From the NCBI RefSeq assembly GCF_050563535.1, contig NZ_JBNXUO010000015.1, positions 1 through 64,000 of the forward strand: 64,000 nucleotides of DNA, given 5' to 3'. The notes below the pieces were generated by a model. That model was not told the DNA's origin. It did not search any database and worked only from the letters and a program-made list of their open reading frames with translations. Below, piece by piece: positions 33,772 to 42,646 of the stretch. This DNA comes from Falsiroseomonas sp050563535. Lineage in GTDB: Bacteria; Pseudomonadota; Alphaproteobacteria; Acetobacterales; Acetobacteraceae. Each line of letters opens with the position of its first letter. The stretch's first letter is position 1. Made by a program: the position numbers and the translations under genes.

Positions 33772-34359
33772 ATGACGAGGACGGAACTGGAAGGCGTGCT
33801 GGACTTCCTCCGCGCGGCGGAGAAGCTGAAGGGCACGCTGCGGACCGGCTACGGGTCCGACGGAAGGCCGGAAAGCACGGCCGAGCATACGTGGCGCCTC
33901 AGCCTCATGGCGATGTTGCTGGCCGGGCCCCTCGGCGCCGATCCCGCGCGGCTGCTGAAGATCTGCCTGCTGCACGACCTGGCGGAGGCGCTGACCGGCG
34001 ACCTGCCCGCGCCGCTGCAGACGCCCGGCCACGACAAGGAAGCGGCCGAGCGGCAGGCGATGGCCGAACTGACCGCCCCCCTGCCCGCGGCGCTGCGGGC
34101 GGAGCTGCTGGCGCTGTGGGAGGAATACGAGACCGGCTCCTCGCGCGAGGGGCGGCTGGCACGTGGGCTCGACAAGCTCGAGACCATCCTCCAGCACACG
34201 CAGGGACTGAACGCGCCGGGCCTCGATATCGGCTTCAACCTGGATTACGGGCGCGCCGCGACCTCGGTCGATCCGCTGCTCGTCTCCCTCCGCGCCATGC
34301 TGGACGCGGCGACGCGCCGGCGCATGGCGGCGGAAGCTATTCCCGCAGGAACCGCGTGA
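33772..34359 (+). CDS. HD-domain phosphohydrolase (YfbR/HDDC2-like)
   Basis: A 195-residue HD protein. Metal ligands are His39 in ESTAEHTWRLSL and His68-Asp69 in CLLHDLAEALTGDLP; a later Asp (LARGLDKLETILQ) completes the site. These match 5'-deoxynucleotidases of the YfbR/HDDC2 type, which clean up nucleotide monophosphates. Its last 23 bases overlap the convergent hydrolase gene. Confidence 0.85.
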   Translation: MTRTELEGVLDFLRAAEKLKGTLRTGYGSDGRPESTAEHTWRLSLMAMLLAGPLGADPARLLKICLLHDLAEALTGDLPAPLQTPGHDKEAAERQAMAELTAPLPAALRAELLALWEEYETGSSREGRLARGLDKLETILQHTQGLNAPGLDIGFNLDYGRAATSVDPLLVSLRAMLDAATRRRMAAEAIPAGTA

Positions 34360-35107
34360 GGGCGGCGAGGAAGGCCTGCGGGTTCTCGGCGTGCAGCCAG
34401 TGGCCGGCGGCCATCGTCTCGAACGCCGCGGCGGGGAACAGGGCGCGGAAGCGCGGGTGGTGGTCGGGGCGGATGTAGTCGGACCGGTCGCCGGCCAGCA
34501 CCAGCACGCGGCCATCGTAGCGGCCGGGCGGGTCCGGCCAGCCGCCGATCGATCCCATCTCCGACGCGATGACGTCGAGCGCGACGCGCCAGCGCGGCGG
34601 GTCGGCGGCGAAGACCAGGTTCTGCAGCAGGAAGCCGCGCAGCGCCGGGTTCGGCACCGCCCCGGCCAGCGCCGCATCCGCATCCCGTCGCGCCAGGCCG
34701 GGGCGCAGCGGGATGGCGCGCATCGCGGCCAGGTATTGCGTGAACAGCGGCGTCGGGTAGGTGACCGGGGCGATGTCCGCCACCACCAGGCGTTCCACCG
34801 CCGCGGGCCGGGCCAGCGCCAGGGCCATGGCGACCTTGCCGCCCATCGAATGCCCCACCACCGCCGTGGGCAGGGCGCCGGCCGCATCCAGCGTCTCCGC
34901 CACGTCCGCGGCCATCTCGGAATAGGACATGGTCGGGGCGTGGGGGGAGGCGCCGTGGTTGCGGAGGTCGAGCGCGAGGACGCGCCGCCCCGCCGCGGCG
35001 AGGGCCTTCTGCACCGCGCCGAAATTCTGCCCCGCGCCCAGCAGGCCGTGCAGCAGCACCACGGGTGGGCCCGCGCCCTGCCCGGCCTCGGTGATGGCGA
35101 GTTTCAT
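34337..35107 (-). CDS. Alpha/beta-hydrolase (YbfF-like esterase)
   Basis: A 256-residue alpha/beta-hydrolase. The nucleophile elbow is Ser87 in VVGHSMGG, the oxyanion loop is LLHGLLGAGQNF, DLRNHGASPH follows, and the late His is in GHWLHAENP near the end. These agree with YbfF, a short-chain acyl-CoA or ester hydrolase. No signal peptide. Tail-to-tail overlap with the HD gene; a 24-base tandem repeat lies just upstream. Confidence 0.9.
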   Translation of the reverse strand: MKLAITEAGQGAGPPVVLLHGLLGAGQNFGAVQKALAAAGRRVLALDLRNHGASPHAPTMSYSEMAADVAETLDAAGALPTAVVGHSMGGKVAMALALARPAAVERLVVADIAPVTYPTPLFTQYLAAMRAIPLRPGLARRDADAALAGAVPNPALRGFLLQNLVFAADPPRWRVALDVIASEMGSIGGWPDPPGRYDGRVLVLAGDRSDYIRPDHHPRFRALFPAAAFETMAAGHWLHAENPQAFLAALTRFLRE

Positions 35108-35169
35108 CCCCGTCGCATCGCTCCGCCCTGGACCGCCCCGCCCGGCGCCGGCCCGCGGCGCAGCGGGAT

Positions 35170-35237
35170 CATCCGCGCGCTGCCAGCACCCCTCATCCGC
35201 GCGCTGCCAGCACCCCTCATCCGCGCGCTGCCAGCAC
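35170..35237. repeat. 24-base tandem repeat, 2.8 copies, triplicating a gene end
   Basis: Units at 35170-35193 and 35194-35217 are identical, and 35218-35237 repeats their first 20 bases. The partial copy is the last six codons and most of the stop of the EamA gene. Because 24 is a multiple of three, each downstream copy again spells VLAARG followed by TGA in the same frame (stops at 35217-35219, 35193-35195 and 35169-35171). Replication slippage is the likely origin. Confidence 0.9.
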
Positions 35238-36080
35238 GACCGACCCCACGATCAGCAGCCCTCCCAGGATCACGTCCCAGCCGAGCGGCTCGCCGAGCCA
35301 GAGGGTGGAGAGCAGGACCCCGAAGGCCGGCACCATCAGGAAGCCCACCGAGGCCACCGCGCCCGGCAGCTTCCGCCCGGCCTCGATGACGCACCAGGTG
35401 CCGATCGGGGCCGCGACCATGCCGATGTAGAGCAGGTGCGGCCATGCATGCAGGCCGACCCCGCCCTGCGGCTCCAGCACCAGGGCGAAGGGCGTCAGGA
35501 ACAGCGCGCCGATGCCGAAGCACCAGGGCAGCAGGTCCAGCATCGCCGTCCTCGGCGGCCATTTCCGGCTGGCGATGATGGCGATGGTCCAGAGCAGCCC
35601 GGCCAGCACCAGCAGGAAATGGCCGATCAGCACGTCGTGGTCGGTCCAGTCCACCGCCCAGGGCCCGATCAGCACCGCCGCCCCCGCCAGCCCCAGCCCC
35701 GCCGCCACCCATCGCCGGGCCGAGACCCTTTCCCCCAGCACAAGCACGGACAGCGGGATCAGCCAGTAGGTCACGACATTGGACAGCACCGCGGTCCGCC
35801 CCGCCGGCACCAGCGCCACCGCCAAGTGCGTCAGCGCGAAGAAGCCGCCCAGCTGGAACAGGCCGAGGAAGAACACGGCGCGCCGGTCCTCGGCGGCCGG
35901 GAAGCGAAGCCGGCCGAGCGCCGCCAGCAGCACCGCCGCGACCAGCGCCGCCAGCGCCGCGCGGCCGGTGCCGAACCAAAGCGGCGTCGCGTCCGAGAGC
36001 GCGGCCTTGGTGATCGGCCAGGCGCCGCCGAACAGGATGACGGCCGCGAAGAGCAGCCGGAAGGCGGAGGCCATGGGCAT
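35217..36080 (-). CDS. EamA/DMT-family permease with repeated 3' end
   Basis: A 287-residue membrane protein with about ten hydrophobic segments in two EamA halves. LSNVVTYWLIPLSVLVLGERVSARRW closes the first and LSTLWLGEPLGWDVILGGLLIVGSVVL the second. It begins MPMASAFRLLFAAVILFGGAWPITKAAL, typical of drug/metabolite exporters; ATG 36074 is an alternative start. The last residues and stop are part of a 24-base tandem repeat. Substrate unknown. Confidence 0.9.
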   Translation of the reverse strand: MPMASAFRLLFAAVILFGGAWPITKAALSDATPLWFGTGRAALAALVAAVLLAALGRLRFPAAEDRRAVFFLGLFQLGGFFALTHLAVALVPAGRTAVLSNVVTYWLIPLSVLVLGERVSARRWVAAGLGLAGAAVLIGPWAVDWTDHDVLIGHFLLVLAGLLWTIAIIASRKWPPRTAMLDLLPWCFGIGALFLTPFALVLEPQGGVGLHAWPHLLYIGMVAAPIGTWCVIEAGRKLPGAVASVGFLMVPAFGVLLSTLWLGEPLGWDVILGGLLIVGSVVLAARG

Positions 36081-36145
36081 CGTGAAACGACCCTAGCCGC
36101 GCCGCGCGCGGCACGGGAAGGCGGACGGCGCCCGCGGATGCGCCG

Positions 36146-37498
36146 TCACGCCGGCCCGCGCAGGAAATGCCGCAGACTTGCGCGCAGGCCGAGCGCGTCC
36201 TGCGCGTCCGCGCCGCGCGGCCCAAGGTCCGCTTCCGTCACCAGCGCCCCCGCCGCCACGTCGCGCGCCAGCGCCACGCCCTGCGCCAGCCCGATCGGCA
36301 CCGCCCCGAGCGCGAGGGACCGCGCGGCCGGGATGCACTTGCCCCAGACCGTCCCGCCCCCCTCCCCGTCCAGCATCTCCCCCGCGCGGAGCGGGCGCTT
36401 GGCGACCGCCACGCAATCCGCCGCCCAGTCCGTGGCGCTGCCCGTCGCCTCCCGCCGCAGCGCGGCGGAGGCGACGGAGACGCCGAGTTCGAGGCCGATG
36501 AAGTGATAGGGCCGCCACAGCGCGGCGTAGCGCCCGGACCCGTCCGTGGCGACGCCGTATTCGGCGAAGCAGCGGCGGGCGTACTCCGTCTCCCCCTCGA
36601 AGACGACATAGACGCCCCAGCGCAGGTTGTCCGGGATCTCCGCCCCCTCCCGCGTCAGGGAGGACACGACCTCCACCATCCCCTTGCGCGGCAGGATGCC
36701 GCCTTCTTCCCGCGGGCGCAGCACATTCGGCAGTTGCGACGTGCCGCAGGGCGGGAAGGCGAGCCCGTCCTCGGGCGGGGCGAGGCCGATGGCATTCGCG
36801 ATCGCCGCCATCTCGATCCCCGATTTCGTGCCGTCGAGGAAGGAATTGAACATGCGCGGGTTCATGCCCCCCGCCGCCGCCTGTTCCGCCGTCAGGCCGT
36901 AGAAGTCCCACACCGTCTCGGGCGTCGAGGCATGGTAGCGCGGCAGGTATTTCGTGCCCTTGCCCGCGGCCACCACCGCGAAGCCGGCGGCGCGGATGGT
37001 GTCCACCATCTCCGCCACCAGGGCGGGCTGGTCGCCATAGGCCATCGAATAGACCACGCCGGCCCGCGCGGCCTCGGCCGCCAGCACGGGGCCGGCGAGG
37101 ACGTCGGCCTCCACATTGACCATCACCACATGCTTCCCATGCGCGATGGCGTGGCGGGCGTGGCGCAGCCCGGCGGCGGGGTCGCCCGTCGCCTCCACCA
37201 CCACCTCCACGCGCGGATCGGCGATGAGGGCGAGGCTGTCCGTGGTGACGAAGGTGCCGCCCGCCCGCGCCGCCGCGTCGAGATCCGCCGCCCCGTGCCG
37301 TTCCTCCGCCCAGCCGATGCGGGCGAGGGCGGCGCGGGCGCGGGGGACGGAAAGGTCGCCGATGCCGAGCACATGGACCCCCGGCATCCGCGGCGCCTGG
37401 TGCAGGAACATGGAGCCGAACTTGCCGGCCCCGATCACGGCGACGCGGACCGGGCGGCCCTCGGCGGCGCGGGCGAGGAGCATGCGGTGCAGGTTCAA
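36146..37498 (-). CDS. Homoserine dehydrogenase-like oxidoreductase with SAF domain
   Basis: A 450-residue protein. An N-terminal NAD(P)-binding fold (AVIGAGKFGSMFLHQAP) is followed by a homoserine-dehydrogenase/GFO-IDH-like catalytic region (VVMVNVEADVLAGP, GKGTKYLPRYHASTPETVW). The C-terminus (about 355-440) resembles a SAF domain (AKRPLRAGEMLDGEG, then GVALARDVAAGALVTEADL). Proteins of this plan occur in sugar or sugar-acid catabolism; the substrate here is unknown. True homoserine dehydrogenase is unlikely because no threonine genes are nearby. Confidence 0.82.
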   Translation of the reverse strand: MNLHRMLLARAAEGRPVRVAVIGAGKFGSMFLHQAPRMPGVHVLGIGDLSVPRARAALARIGWAEERHGAADLDAAARAGGTFVTTDSLALIADPRVEVVVEATGDPAAGLRHARHAIAHGKHVVMVNVEADVLAGPVLAAEAARAGVVYSMAYGDQPALVAEMVDTIRAAGFAVVAAGKGTKYLPRYHASTPETVWDFYGLTAEQAAAGGMNPRMFNSFLDGTKSGIEMAAIANAIGLAPPEDGLAFPPCGTSQLPNVLRPREEGGILPRKGMVEVVSSLTREGAEIPDNLRWGVYVVFEGETEYARRCFAEYGVATDGSGRYAALWRPYHFIGLELGVSVASAALRREATGSATDWAADCVAVAKRPLRAGEMLDGEGGGTVWGKCIPAARSLALGAVPIGLAQGVALARDVAAGALVTEADLGPRGADAQDALGLRASLRHFLRGPA

Positions 37499-37520
37499 GG
37501 CGGGGATGCTCCAGGAAGGG

Positions 37521-37715
37521 TCATGGCTGCCGCCACCGGCGCTGCCCGTAGCCCGGCAGCAGCCCGAGCCCCGGCCGGCGCAGCAGCAGCAGCCCGCCCG
37601 CCATCGCTGCCAGCACCGCGCATCCCCCCGTGGCGCGCCGCGCCATGGGGGCGGAGATGCGCGCCGCGAGGACCAGCGCCAGCAGCCCGGCGCCGAGCAG
37701 CAGCCAGGCGGCCAT
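37521..37715 (-). CDS. Small membrane protein coupled to quinone oxidoreductase
   Basis: A 64-residue protein, MAAWLLLGAGLLALVLAAR onward, with two hydrophobic segments (about 3-18 and 31-46) and a basic tail. I do not recognise a family. Its ATG shares one base with the stop of the quinone oxidoreductase gene (TGATG), so it is probably translated by re-initiation. That geometry supports a real gene despite its size. Confidence 0.6.
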   Translation of the reverse strand: MAAWLLLGAGLLALVLAARISAPMARRATGGCAVLAAMAGGLLLLRRPGLGLLPGYGQRRWRQP

Positions 37716-38719
37716 CAGCCCACCGTCAGCATGATCTTGCCGACATGCGCGCTGCTCTCCATCAGGCGGTGCGCCTCCGCCGCCTGCGCCAGCGGGAAGG
37801 TCGCGTGGATGTGCGGGCCGGCCTTGCCGGCGGCCAGCATCGGCCAGACCTTCGCCTCCAGCGCGGCCGCGATCGCGCCCTTCTCCGCCGTGCTGCGCGG
37901 CCGCATCGTGCTGCCCGTCACCGTCAGGCGCTTGACCATGATGGGGCGGAGATCGGCGGATTCGGCCACATGGCCGCCGAGGAAGGCGATCATCACCAGC
38001 CGGCCGTCGAGCTTCAGGCAGCGCAGGTTCCGCGCGAAATAGGGCGCGCCCACCATGTCCAGCACGACATCCACGCCCTTGCCGCCGGTCAGCCCCTTCA
38101 CCTCGGCCGCGAAGTCCTGAGCCTTGTAGTCGATCGCGGCATCGGCGCCGAAGCGGAGGATGGCGGCGCATTTCTCCGCGCTGCCGGCGGTGGCGTAGAC
38201 CGTCGCGCCGAAGGCCTTGGCGAGCTGGATGGCAGTGACGCCGATGCCGCTGGTGCCGCCATGCACCAGCACCGATTCGCCCGGCGCCAGGCGGCCATGG
38301 CCGAACAGGTTGGCCCAGACGGTGAAATAGGTCTCCGGCAGGGCGGCGGCGCGGGGGGCGTCGTAGCCGTCCGGCCAGGGCAGCGTCTGTGCCTCCGGCG
38401 CGGTGCAGTATTCGGCATAGGCGCCGCCATTGGTCAGCGCGCAGACGCGGTCGCCCACCCGGAAGCGCGCGGCGGCGGCGCCCACCGCCACCACCTCCCC
38501 CGCGCATTCCAGGCCGATCACCGGCGAGGCACCGGGCGGCGGCGGGTAGCTGCCGCTGCGCTGCGCGACATCGGGGCGGTTCACCCCGACCGCGAGGGTG
38601 CGGATCAGCACCTCGTCCCCGCGCGGGACGGGCAGCGGCCCGCGCGCGGGCACCAGCACCTCCGGCCCGCCCCCGGCGCCATGGTCGATCAACGTCATCT
38701 CGGCTGGCAGCGCAACCAT
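37715..38719 (-). CDS. NAD(P)H:quinone oxidoreductase (zeta-crystallin/PIG3-like)
   Basis: A 334-residue zinc-free medium-chain dehydrogenase. Family features: VGVNRPDVAQRSGSYPPPPG, the GLECAGEVVAVG strand, the cofactor loop VLVHGGTSGIGVTAIQLAKAF and DVVLDMVGAPYFARNL. PIG3-type enzymes pass one electron from NADPH to quinones. GGAGGGG precedes ATG 38719. A 64-residue membrane protein follows with coupled translation, hinting at membrane association. Confidence 0.92.
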   Translation of the reverse strand: MVALPAEMTLIDHGAGGGPEVLVPARGPLPVPRGDEVLIRTLAVGVNRPDVAQRSGSYPPPPGASPVIGLECAGEVVAVGAAAARFRVGDRVCALTNGGAYAEYCTAPEAQTLPWPDGYDAPRAAALPETYFTVWANLFGHGRLAPGESVLVHGGTSGIGVTAIQLAKAFGATVYATAGSAEKCAAILRFGADAAIDYKAQDFAAEVKGLTGGKGVDVVLDMVGAPYFARNLRCLKLDGRLVMIAFLGGHVAESADLRPIMVKRLTVTGSTMRPRSTAEKGAIAAALEAKVWPMLAAGKAGPHIHATFPLAQAAEAHRLMESSAHVGKIMLTVG

Positions 38720-38869
38720 GCCGTCAATCCCCTCCTCGGCCCCGGCTGGCGCGAGGGACCACGCGGCGGCGATGCACGTCAAGCCGGCGGGAACGGTCGA
38801 TCCGCGGGGTTGCGCGCGCGGCGCGCGGCGTGTGAGGGTCGCGGCCGCGGGCTTGGGGATGATTTCGGC

Positions 38870-40123
38870 ATGCAGGGCATCGGTCGCCGAGGCTTCGGCG
38901 CGATGGCCGGCGCGGCGCTCGGGACGCTTCCAGCGGGGGCGCCGCGCCCGGCGCGGGCGCAGGCGCCGGCGGAACTCCGCATCGGCGCGATCTTCCCCCT
39001 TTCCGGCAGCCTCGCCGTGCTCGGCGACGAGAGCTTCCGCGGCGTCGAGCTGGCGGTGGAGGAGCGGAACGCGGCCGGCGGCCTGTTCGGGCGGCCGCTG
39101 CGCCTGGTGCGGGCCGACGCGGCAGACGAGCCGGCGGCCGCCGCCGAGGCGCGCCGCCTGGTCGCGGGCGCCGAGCGGGTGAGCGCGATCTTCGGCAGCT
39201 TCGCCTCCGCCGTGGCGCTGCCCGCCTCCCAGGTCGCCGAGGTCGCGGGCGTGCCCTTCTTCGAACTCGGCGCGATCGGCGACGGGCTGCTGGAGCGCGG
39301 ATTCCGCTGGGTGTTCCGCGCCTCGCCGCGGGCGGCGGACTTCGCCGCGACCTCGCTTGCCGCCGTGGTCGAGGTGCTGGCGCCCGCGTTCGGCATCGCG
39401 CCCGAGCGGCTGCGCCTTGCCATCGCGCAGGAGGAGGCGCCGGGCGGCCAGTCCGTCGCCACCGCGCAGGAGGCGATGATCCGCGCGCGCGGCCTGACGC
39501 TGGTGGAGCGCATCGCCTATGCGCCCCGCGCGGCGGACCTCAACGCCGCCGTGCAGCGCCTGCGCGGGCAGGAGGCGGAGGTGGTGCTGCACACCGGCGC
39601 GCCGGGCGACGAGGCGCTGCTGTTCCGCGCGCTGCGCGACGCGGGCTGGCAGCCGCGCATGGTGGTCGGCACCGCAGGCGGCTACGGCCTGGCGGAGACG
39701 GCGCGGAGCCTCGGCGATGCGCTGCGCGGCGCGATGAGCGCCGACCTCACGCCCTTCGAGGTGAATGAGCGCGTGGCGCCCGGCGCGCGCGCCTTCGCCG
39801 AGGCCTATCTGCGGCGCTACGGGGCGGAGCCGCGGTCGGGCCACGGCATGGCCTGCTTCGTCGGCGCGCGCATCTTCCTCGACGCGATGCAGCGCGCGGG
39901 CGGGCCGGAAAAGGAACGCGTCCGCGCCGCCCTCCTCGCCACCGACCAGCCGGAGGGCACGACCCCCACCGGCTGGGGGGCACGCTTCGACGAACGCGGG
40001 CAGAACCAGCGCGCGCGGCCGCTGCTGTGCCAGTGGCAGGCGGGGCCGCAGGGGCTGCGGCAGGTGGTGGTGCATCCCGGCCCCGCCGCGGTGGCGGACC
40101 CGGTGCCGCGGCTCGGCGGTTGA
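38870..40123 (+). CDS. Leu/Ile/Val-type ABC transporter receptor
   Basis: A 417-residue periplasmic binding protein of the branched-chain amino acid type (PF13458). The signal MQGIGRRGFGAMAGAALG has a twin-arginine look. Then LRIGAIFPLSGSLAVLGDESFRGVELAVEERNAAGGL and AIFGSFASAVALPASQVAEVAGVPFFELGA are typical. Such receptors also bind amides, urea or aromatic acids. No permease or ATPase is adjacent, so it is an orphan here. A 10-bp terminator stem follows. Confidence 0.9.
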   Translation: MQGIGRRGFGAMAGAALGTLPAGAPRPARAQAPAELRIGAIFPLSGSLAVLGDESFRGVELAVEERNAAGGLFGRPLRLVRADAADEPAAAAEARRLVAGAERVSAIFGSFASAVALPASQVAEVAGVPFFELGAIGDGLLERGFRWVFRASPRAADFAATSLAAVVEVLAPAFGIAPERLRLAIAQEEAPGGQSVATAQEAMIRARGLTLVERIAYAPRAADLNAAVQRLRGQEAEVVLHTGAPGDEALLFRALRDAGWQPRMVVGTAGGYGLAETARSLGDALRGAMSADLTPFEVNERVAPGARAFAEAYLRRYGAEPRSGHGMACFVGARIFLDAMQRAGGPEKERVRAALLATDQPEGTTPTGWGARFDERGQNQRARPLLCQWQAGPQGLRQVVVHPGPAAVADPVPRLGG

Positions 40124-40124
40124 A

Positions 40125-40148
40125 GGCGCGGCGCCGGGGCGCCGCGCC
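40125..40148. terminator. Bidirectional terminator hairpin
   Basis: A perfect 10-bp GC stem (40125-40134 with 40139-40148) with a CGGG loop lies between the convergent stop codons of the Leu/Ile/Val-type receptor and the Bug gene. Confidence 0.55.
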
Positions 40149-40160
40149 GGCACGTCCGCC

Positions 40161-41165
40161 TCAGTCGGCGCGGATGTTGGCGGCGCGCACCAGCGGCTCC
40201 CACACGCCGATCTCGCTGCGGAGATAGTCGGCGGCGGAGGCCGGGGTGCTGTCGGGCACGACCTGCATGGCCAGTTCCGTCAGCCGCGCGCGCACCGCCG
40301 GCAGGTTCACGGCGGCGTTGACCGAACGGTTGATCGCGTCCACCACCGGCTGCGGCGTGCCGGACCGCACCAGCACCATGTGCCAGGTATAGGCCTCGTA
40401 GCCGGCGACGCCCTGTTCGATGAAGGTCGGGATGTTCGGCGCGAGCGGCGAGCGTTCCTTCGTGCTGATCGCGAGCGCCCGCAACTCGCCCGACCGCGCA
40501 TAGGGCAGCGCGGAGGCGGCGATGTCGAAGATCATAGGGATGCGGCCCGACAGCACCTCGGGCATGGCGGCGGAGGAGCCGCGGAAGGGGATGTGGTTGG
40601 CGCGCAGCCCGCCCGCCGCATGGAGGAACAGCTCCGTCGCCAGGTGCACCGCGCCGCCGTTGCCGGAGGAGGCGTAGTCGTAGCGCCCCGGATTCTCCCG
40701 CAGGACGCGAACGAATTCCTGCACGTTGCGGGCGGGGAAGTTGTTGTTCACCAGCAGGATCACCGGCACCTGCCCCACCAGCGCCACCGGCGTGAAGTCG
40801 CCCACCGGGTCGAAGGGCAGGCGCGGGAACATCGCGCGCGTCACCGCATGGGCGACGGTGGTGTAGAGGATGGTGGTGCCGTCCTGCGGGCCCTTCGCCA
40901 CCAGGTCGGTGCCGATCACCACGCCGGACCCCGTGCGGTTCTCCACCACCACGCGGTGCGGCAGCGTCTTCGACATCTCGTCGGCGAGCAGCCGCGCGGG
41001 GATGTCGGTCGGGCCGCCCGCGGCGAAGGGCACGATCATCCGCGTCGGCTGGGTCGGCCATGCGGCGGGCTGCGCGCCGGCCGGGCGCGTCAGCAGGCCG
41101 GGCGCGGCGAGCGCGCCGGCGCCGAGCGCGAGGATGTGGCGGCGGCCGATCTGCGGCGTGCTCAT
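40161..41165 (-). CDS. Bug-family tripartite tricarboxylate receptor (Bug 3)
   Basis: A 334-residue receptor with signal MSTPQIGRRHILALGAGALA (twin Arg present) ending RPAGAQ. Bug motifs: RMIVPFAAGGPTDIPARLLA, HRVVVENRTGSGVVIGTD, YASSGNGGAVHLATELF and IPFRGSSAAMPEVLSGRI. GGAGAG lies eight bases before ATG 41165. Its closest relative in the window is the receptor at 42719 (PTDIPARL, TTVAHA, FPRLPFDPV shared), on the far side of a glycosidase-like gene. Confidence 0.93.
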   Translation of the reverse strand: MSTPQIGRRHILALGAGALAAPGLLTRPAGAQPAAWPTQPTRMIVPFAAGGPTDIPARLLADEMSKTLPHRVVVENRTGSGVVIGTDLVAKGPQDGTTILYTTVAHAVTRAMFPRLPFDPVGDFTPVALVGQVPVILLVNNNFPARNVQEFVRVLRENPGRYDYASSGNGGAVHLATELFLHAAGGLRANHIPFRGSSAAMPEVLSGRIPMIFDIAASALPYARSGELRALAISTKERSPLAPNIPTFIEQGVAGYEAYTWHMVLVRSGTPQPVVDAINRSVNAAVNLPAVRARLTELAMQVVPDSTPASAADYLRSEIGVWEPLVRAANIRAD

Positions 41166-41238
41166 GGACGTCTCTCCCCCGGCCTCGTCGGGCCGCTTGC
41201 ATTGGACATGCAACGGATGGGGGGGCGGGGGCGCGGTG

Positions 41239-42642
41239 TCAATGACCGGCGCGCCATGCAAGGGCCATGTCGCCCCCCATGGCGGGCAGCGTGACCGCGG
41301 CCACGCCGTTGCCGGTTGCCGTTGCGGTGATGCGCGCCACTTCGCGCCCCTCGCGCGTGTCCCAGCACGCGACGGACCAGGAACCGGGGGCAAGGCCCGG
41401 CACGCGCAACTCCACCGGCCCCGCCACCGCCGGGTCCAGCCTTCCATCGGGCGCGAAGGGGCCACGGCGCAGCAGCCAGACCACCGCCTGTTCCGCATCG
41501 CCGCAACCGAAGGCAGCGATGCCGGGGGTCGTGACCTCGATCTCCTCGTTCAGGTTGCGCCGGCGCAGCCGGGACCATTCCAGCAGCGGCAGGAAGCCCG
41601 CCATGGCGCGCTGCGCGCGGCGCATCCCGCCGGTCAGCACATGCGGGTGGCGGTTCGGCCAGCGCATGCCGCCGCCCGCCCCGCCGGATGCCAGGTGCGC
41701 CCATTGCATGTGGCGGAAATACTCGTCGTCGAAGGCTTCCGGCAGCGTGCGGTGACGGTCCTTGAAGGTGTGGATGGGCCCGTGCTCGGAATCCAGGAAG
41801 GGGCGGTCGTCGGCGATCTCGGCCAGCGCCTCCCGCGTCAGGCGGCCGCAGGCCAGGGCGGGGGCCACCGTGTCGCGCGGGTCGTCGATGGTGCCCTCCT
41901 CGTAGAAATGCGAGGAGGCGAAGTCGAGCGCGGGGTGGCGGAAGATCGGCTCCCGGATCGCCGGCTTCCAGCCGAGTTCCGGCCCGAACACCGACACGCA
42001 TTGCAGATGCGCCCGCCCATGCGCGCGCGTCTCGTGCTCGCGCAGCCAGGGGCCGACATCGTCGATGAAGTCGGCGAAGCTCGCCGGGTCGTCGCCGCCC
42101 TGCGCGGGGTGCATCTCGTTCCAGAGGTCCCAGGCAAAGACAGTCCCGTCCCCGCCCCAGCGTTCGGATGCGAAGGCGAGCCGCGCCTTCACCAACTCGC
42201 GCGTCGCACGGCAGGTCAGCAGGCGGCGCCGCGACGCGCAGGGCCCGCCATTCTCCCGCGCATAGGGATGGAAGCGCCAGCGGCGCCACAGGAAGAAGGT
42301 GTCGAAGGGCGTCAGCAGCAGGCGCATCCCCGTGCTGCGGCACAGCGCGACGAGGTCGTCCCACAGCCGCACCATCGCCGGCACGAAGCGGCCCGCCGGC
42401 CGTTCCAGGTAGCGGTGCTCGCGGTGGGTGTATTCGAGCATGAGGCGCAGCACCGTCACGCCGTGGTCGCGCAGGTGCCGCAGGTGGCGCTCCACCGCCG
42501 GCAGGTCGCGCCGGCGGTACAGGGCGGCAAGCTCGGGCCAGGTGATCGCGTCGTTCTGGCCCATCGGCGTCCAGTCCCGCCCGGCCTCGTCGATGAAGTA
42601 GGGCGTGCCGGCGGCACGGGCGATCCAGGGCAGTTGCGTCAC
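41239..42642 (-). CDS. GH5-like (cellulase-family) glycoside hydrolase, cytoplasmic
   Basis: A 467-residue TIM-barrel glycosidase of the GH5 clan. It opens with FIDEAGRDWTPMGQND; the acid/base is Glu176 in WDLWNEMHP and the nucleophile is Glu286 in FLDSEHGPI. A beta-rich C-terminal domain (about 375-467) follows. There is no signal peptide, so an imported small glycoside would be the substrate. It starts at GTG 42642, and a 14-bp hairpin (42647-42682) covers the ribosome-binding region. It lies between two Bug receptors on the same strand. Confidence 0.8.
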   Translation of the reverse strand: MTQLPWIARAAGTPYFIDEAGRDWTPMGQNDAITWPELAALYRRRDLPAVERHLRHLRDHGVTVLRLMLEYTHREHRYLERPAGRFVPAMVRLWDDLVALCRSTGMRLLLTPFDTFFLWRRWRFHPYARENGGPCASRRRLLTCRATRELVKARLAFASERWGGDGTVFAWDLWNEMHPAQGGDDPASFADFIDDVGPWLREHETRAHGRAHLQCVSVFGPELGWKPAIREPIFRHPALDFASSHFYEEGTIDDPRDTVAPALACGRLTREALAEIADDRPFLDSEHGPIHTFKDRHRTLPEAFDDEYFRHMQWAHLASGGAGGGMRWPNRHPHVLTGGMRRAQRAMAGFLPLLEWSRLRRRNLNEEIEVTTPGIAAFGCGDAEQAVVWLLRRGPFAPDGRLDPAVAGPVELRVPGLAPGSWSVACWDTREGREVARITATATGNGVAAVTLPAMGGDMALAWRAGH

Positions 42643-42646
42643 GGCG

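Noticed and set aside
35170..35237. Possible CRISPR-like repeat
   Set aside because: The units are directly adjacent with no spacers and derive from a gene end.
36146..37498. True homoserine dehydrogenase
   Set aside because: The SAF-like C-terminal domain and lack of threonine-pathway neighbours fit a catabolic oxidoreductase better.
36167..40123. Open frame of 1318 codons on plus
   Set aside because: Its first two thirds read antisense through two convincing minus-strand genes with His/Arg/Gly-rich sequence. Only the last 417 codons (from 38870) are a real protein.
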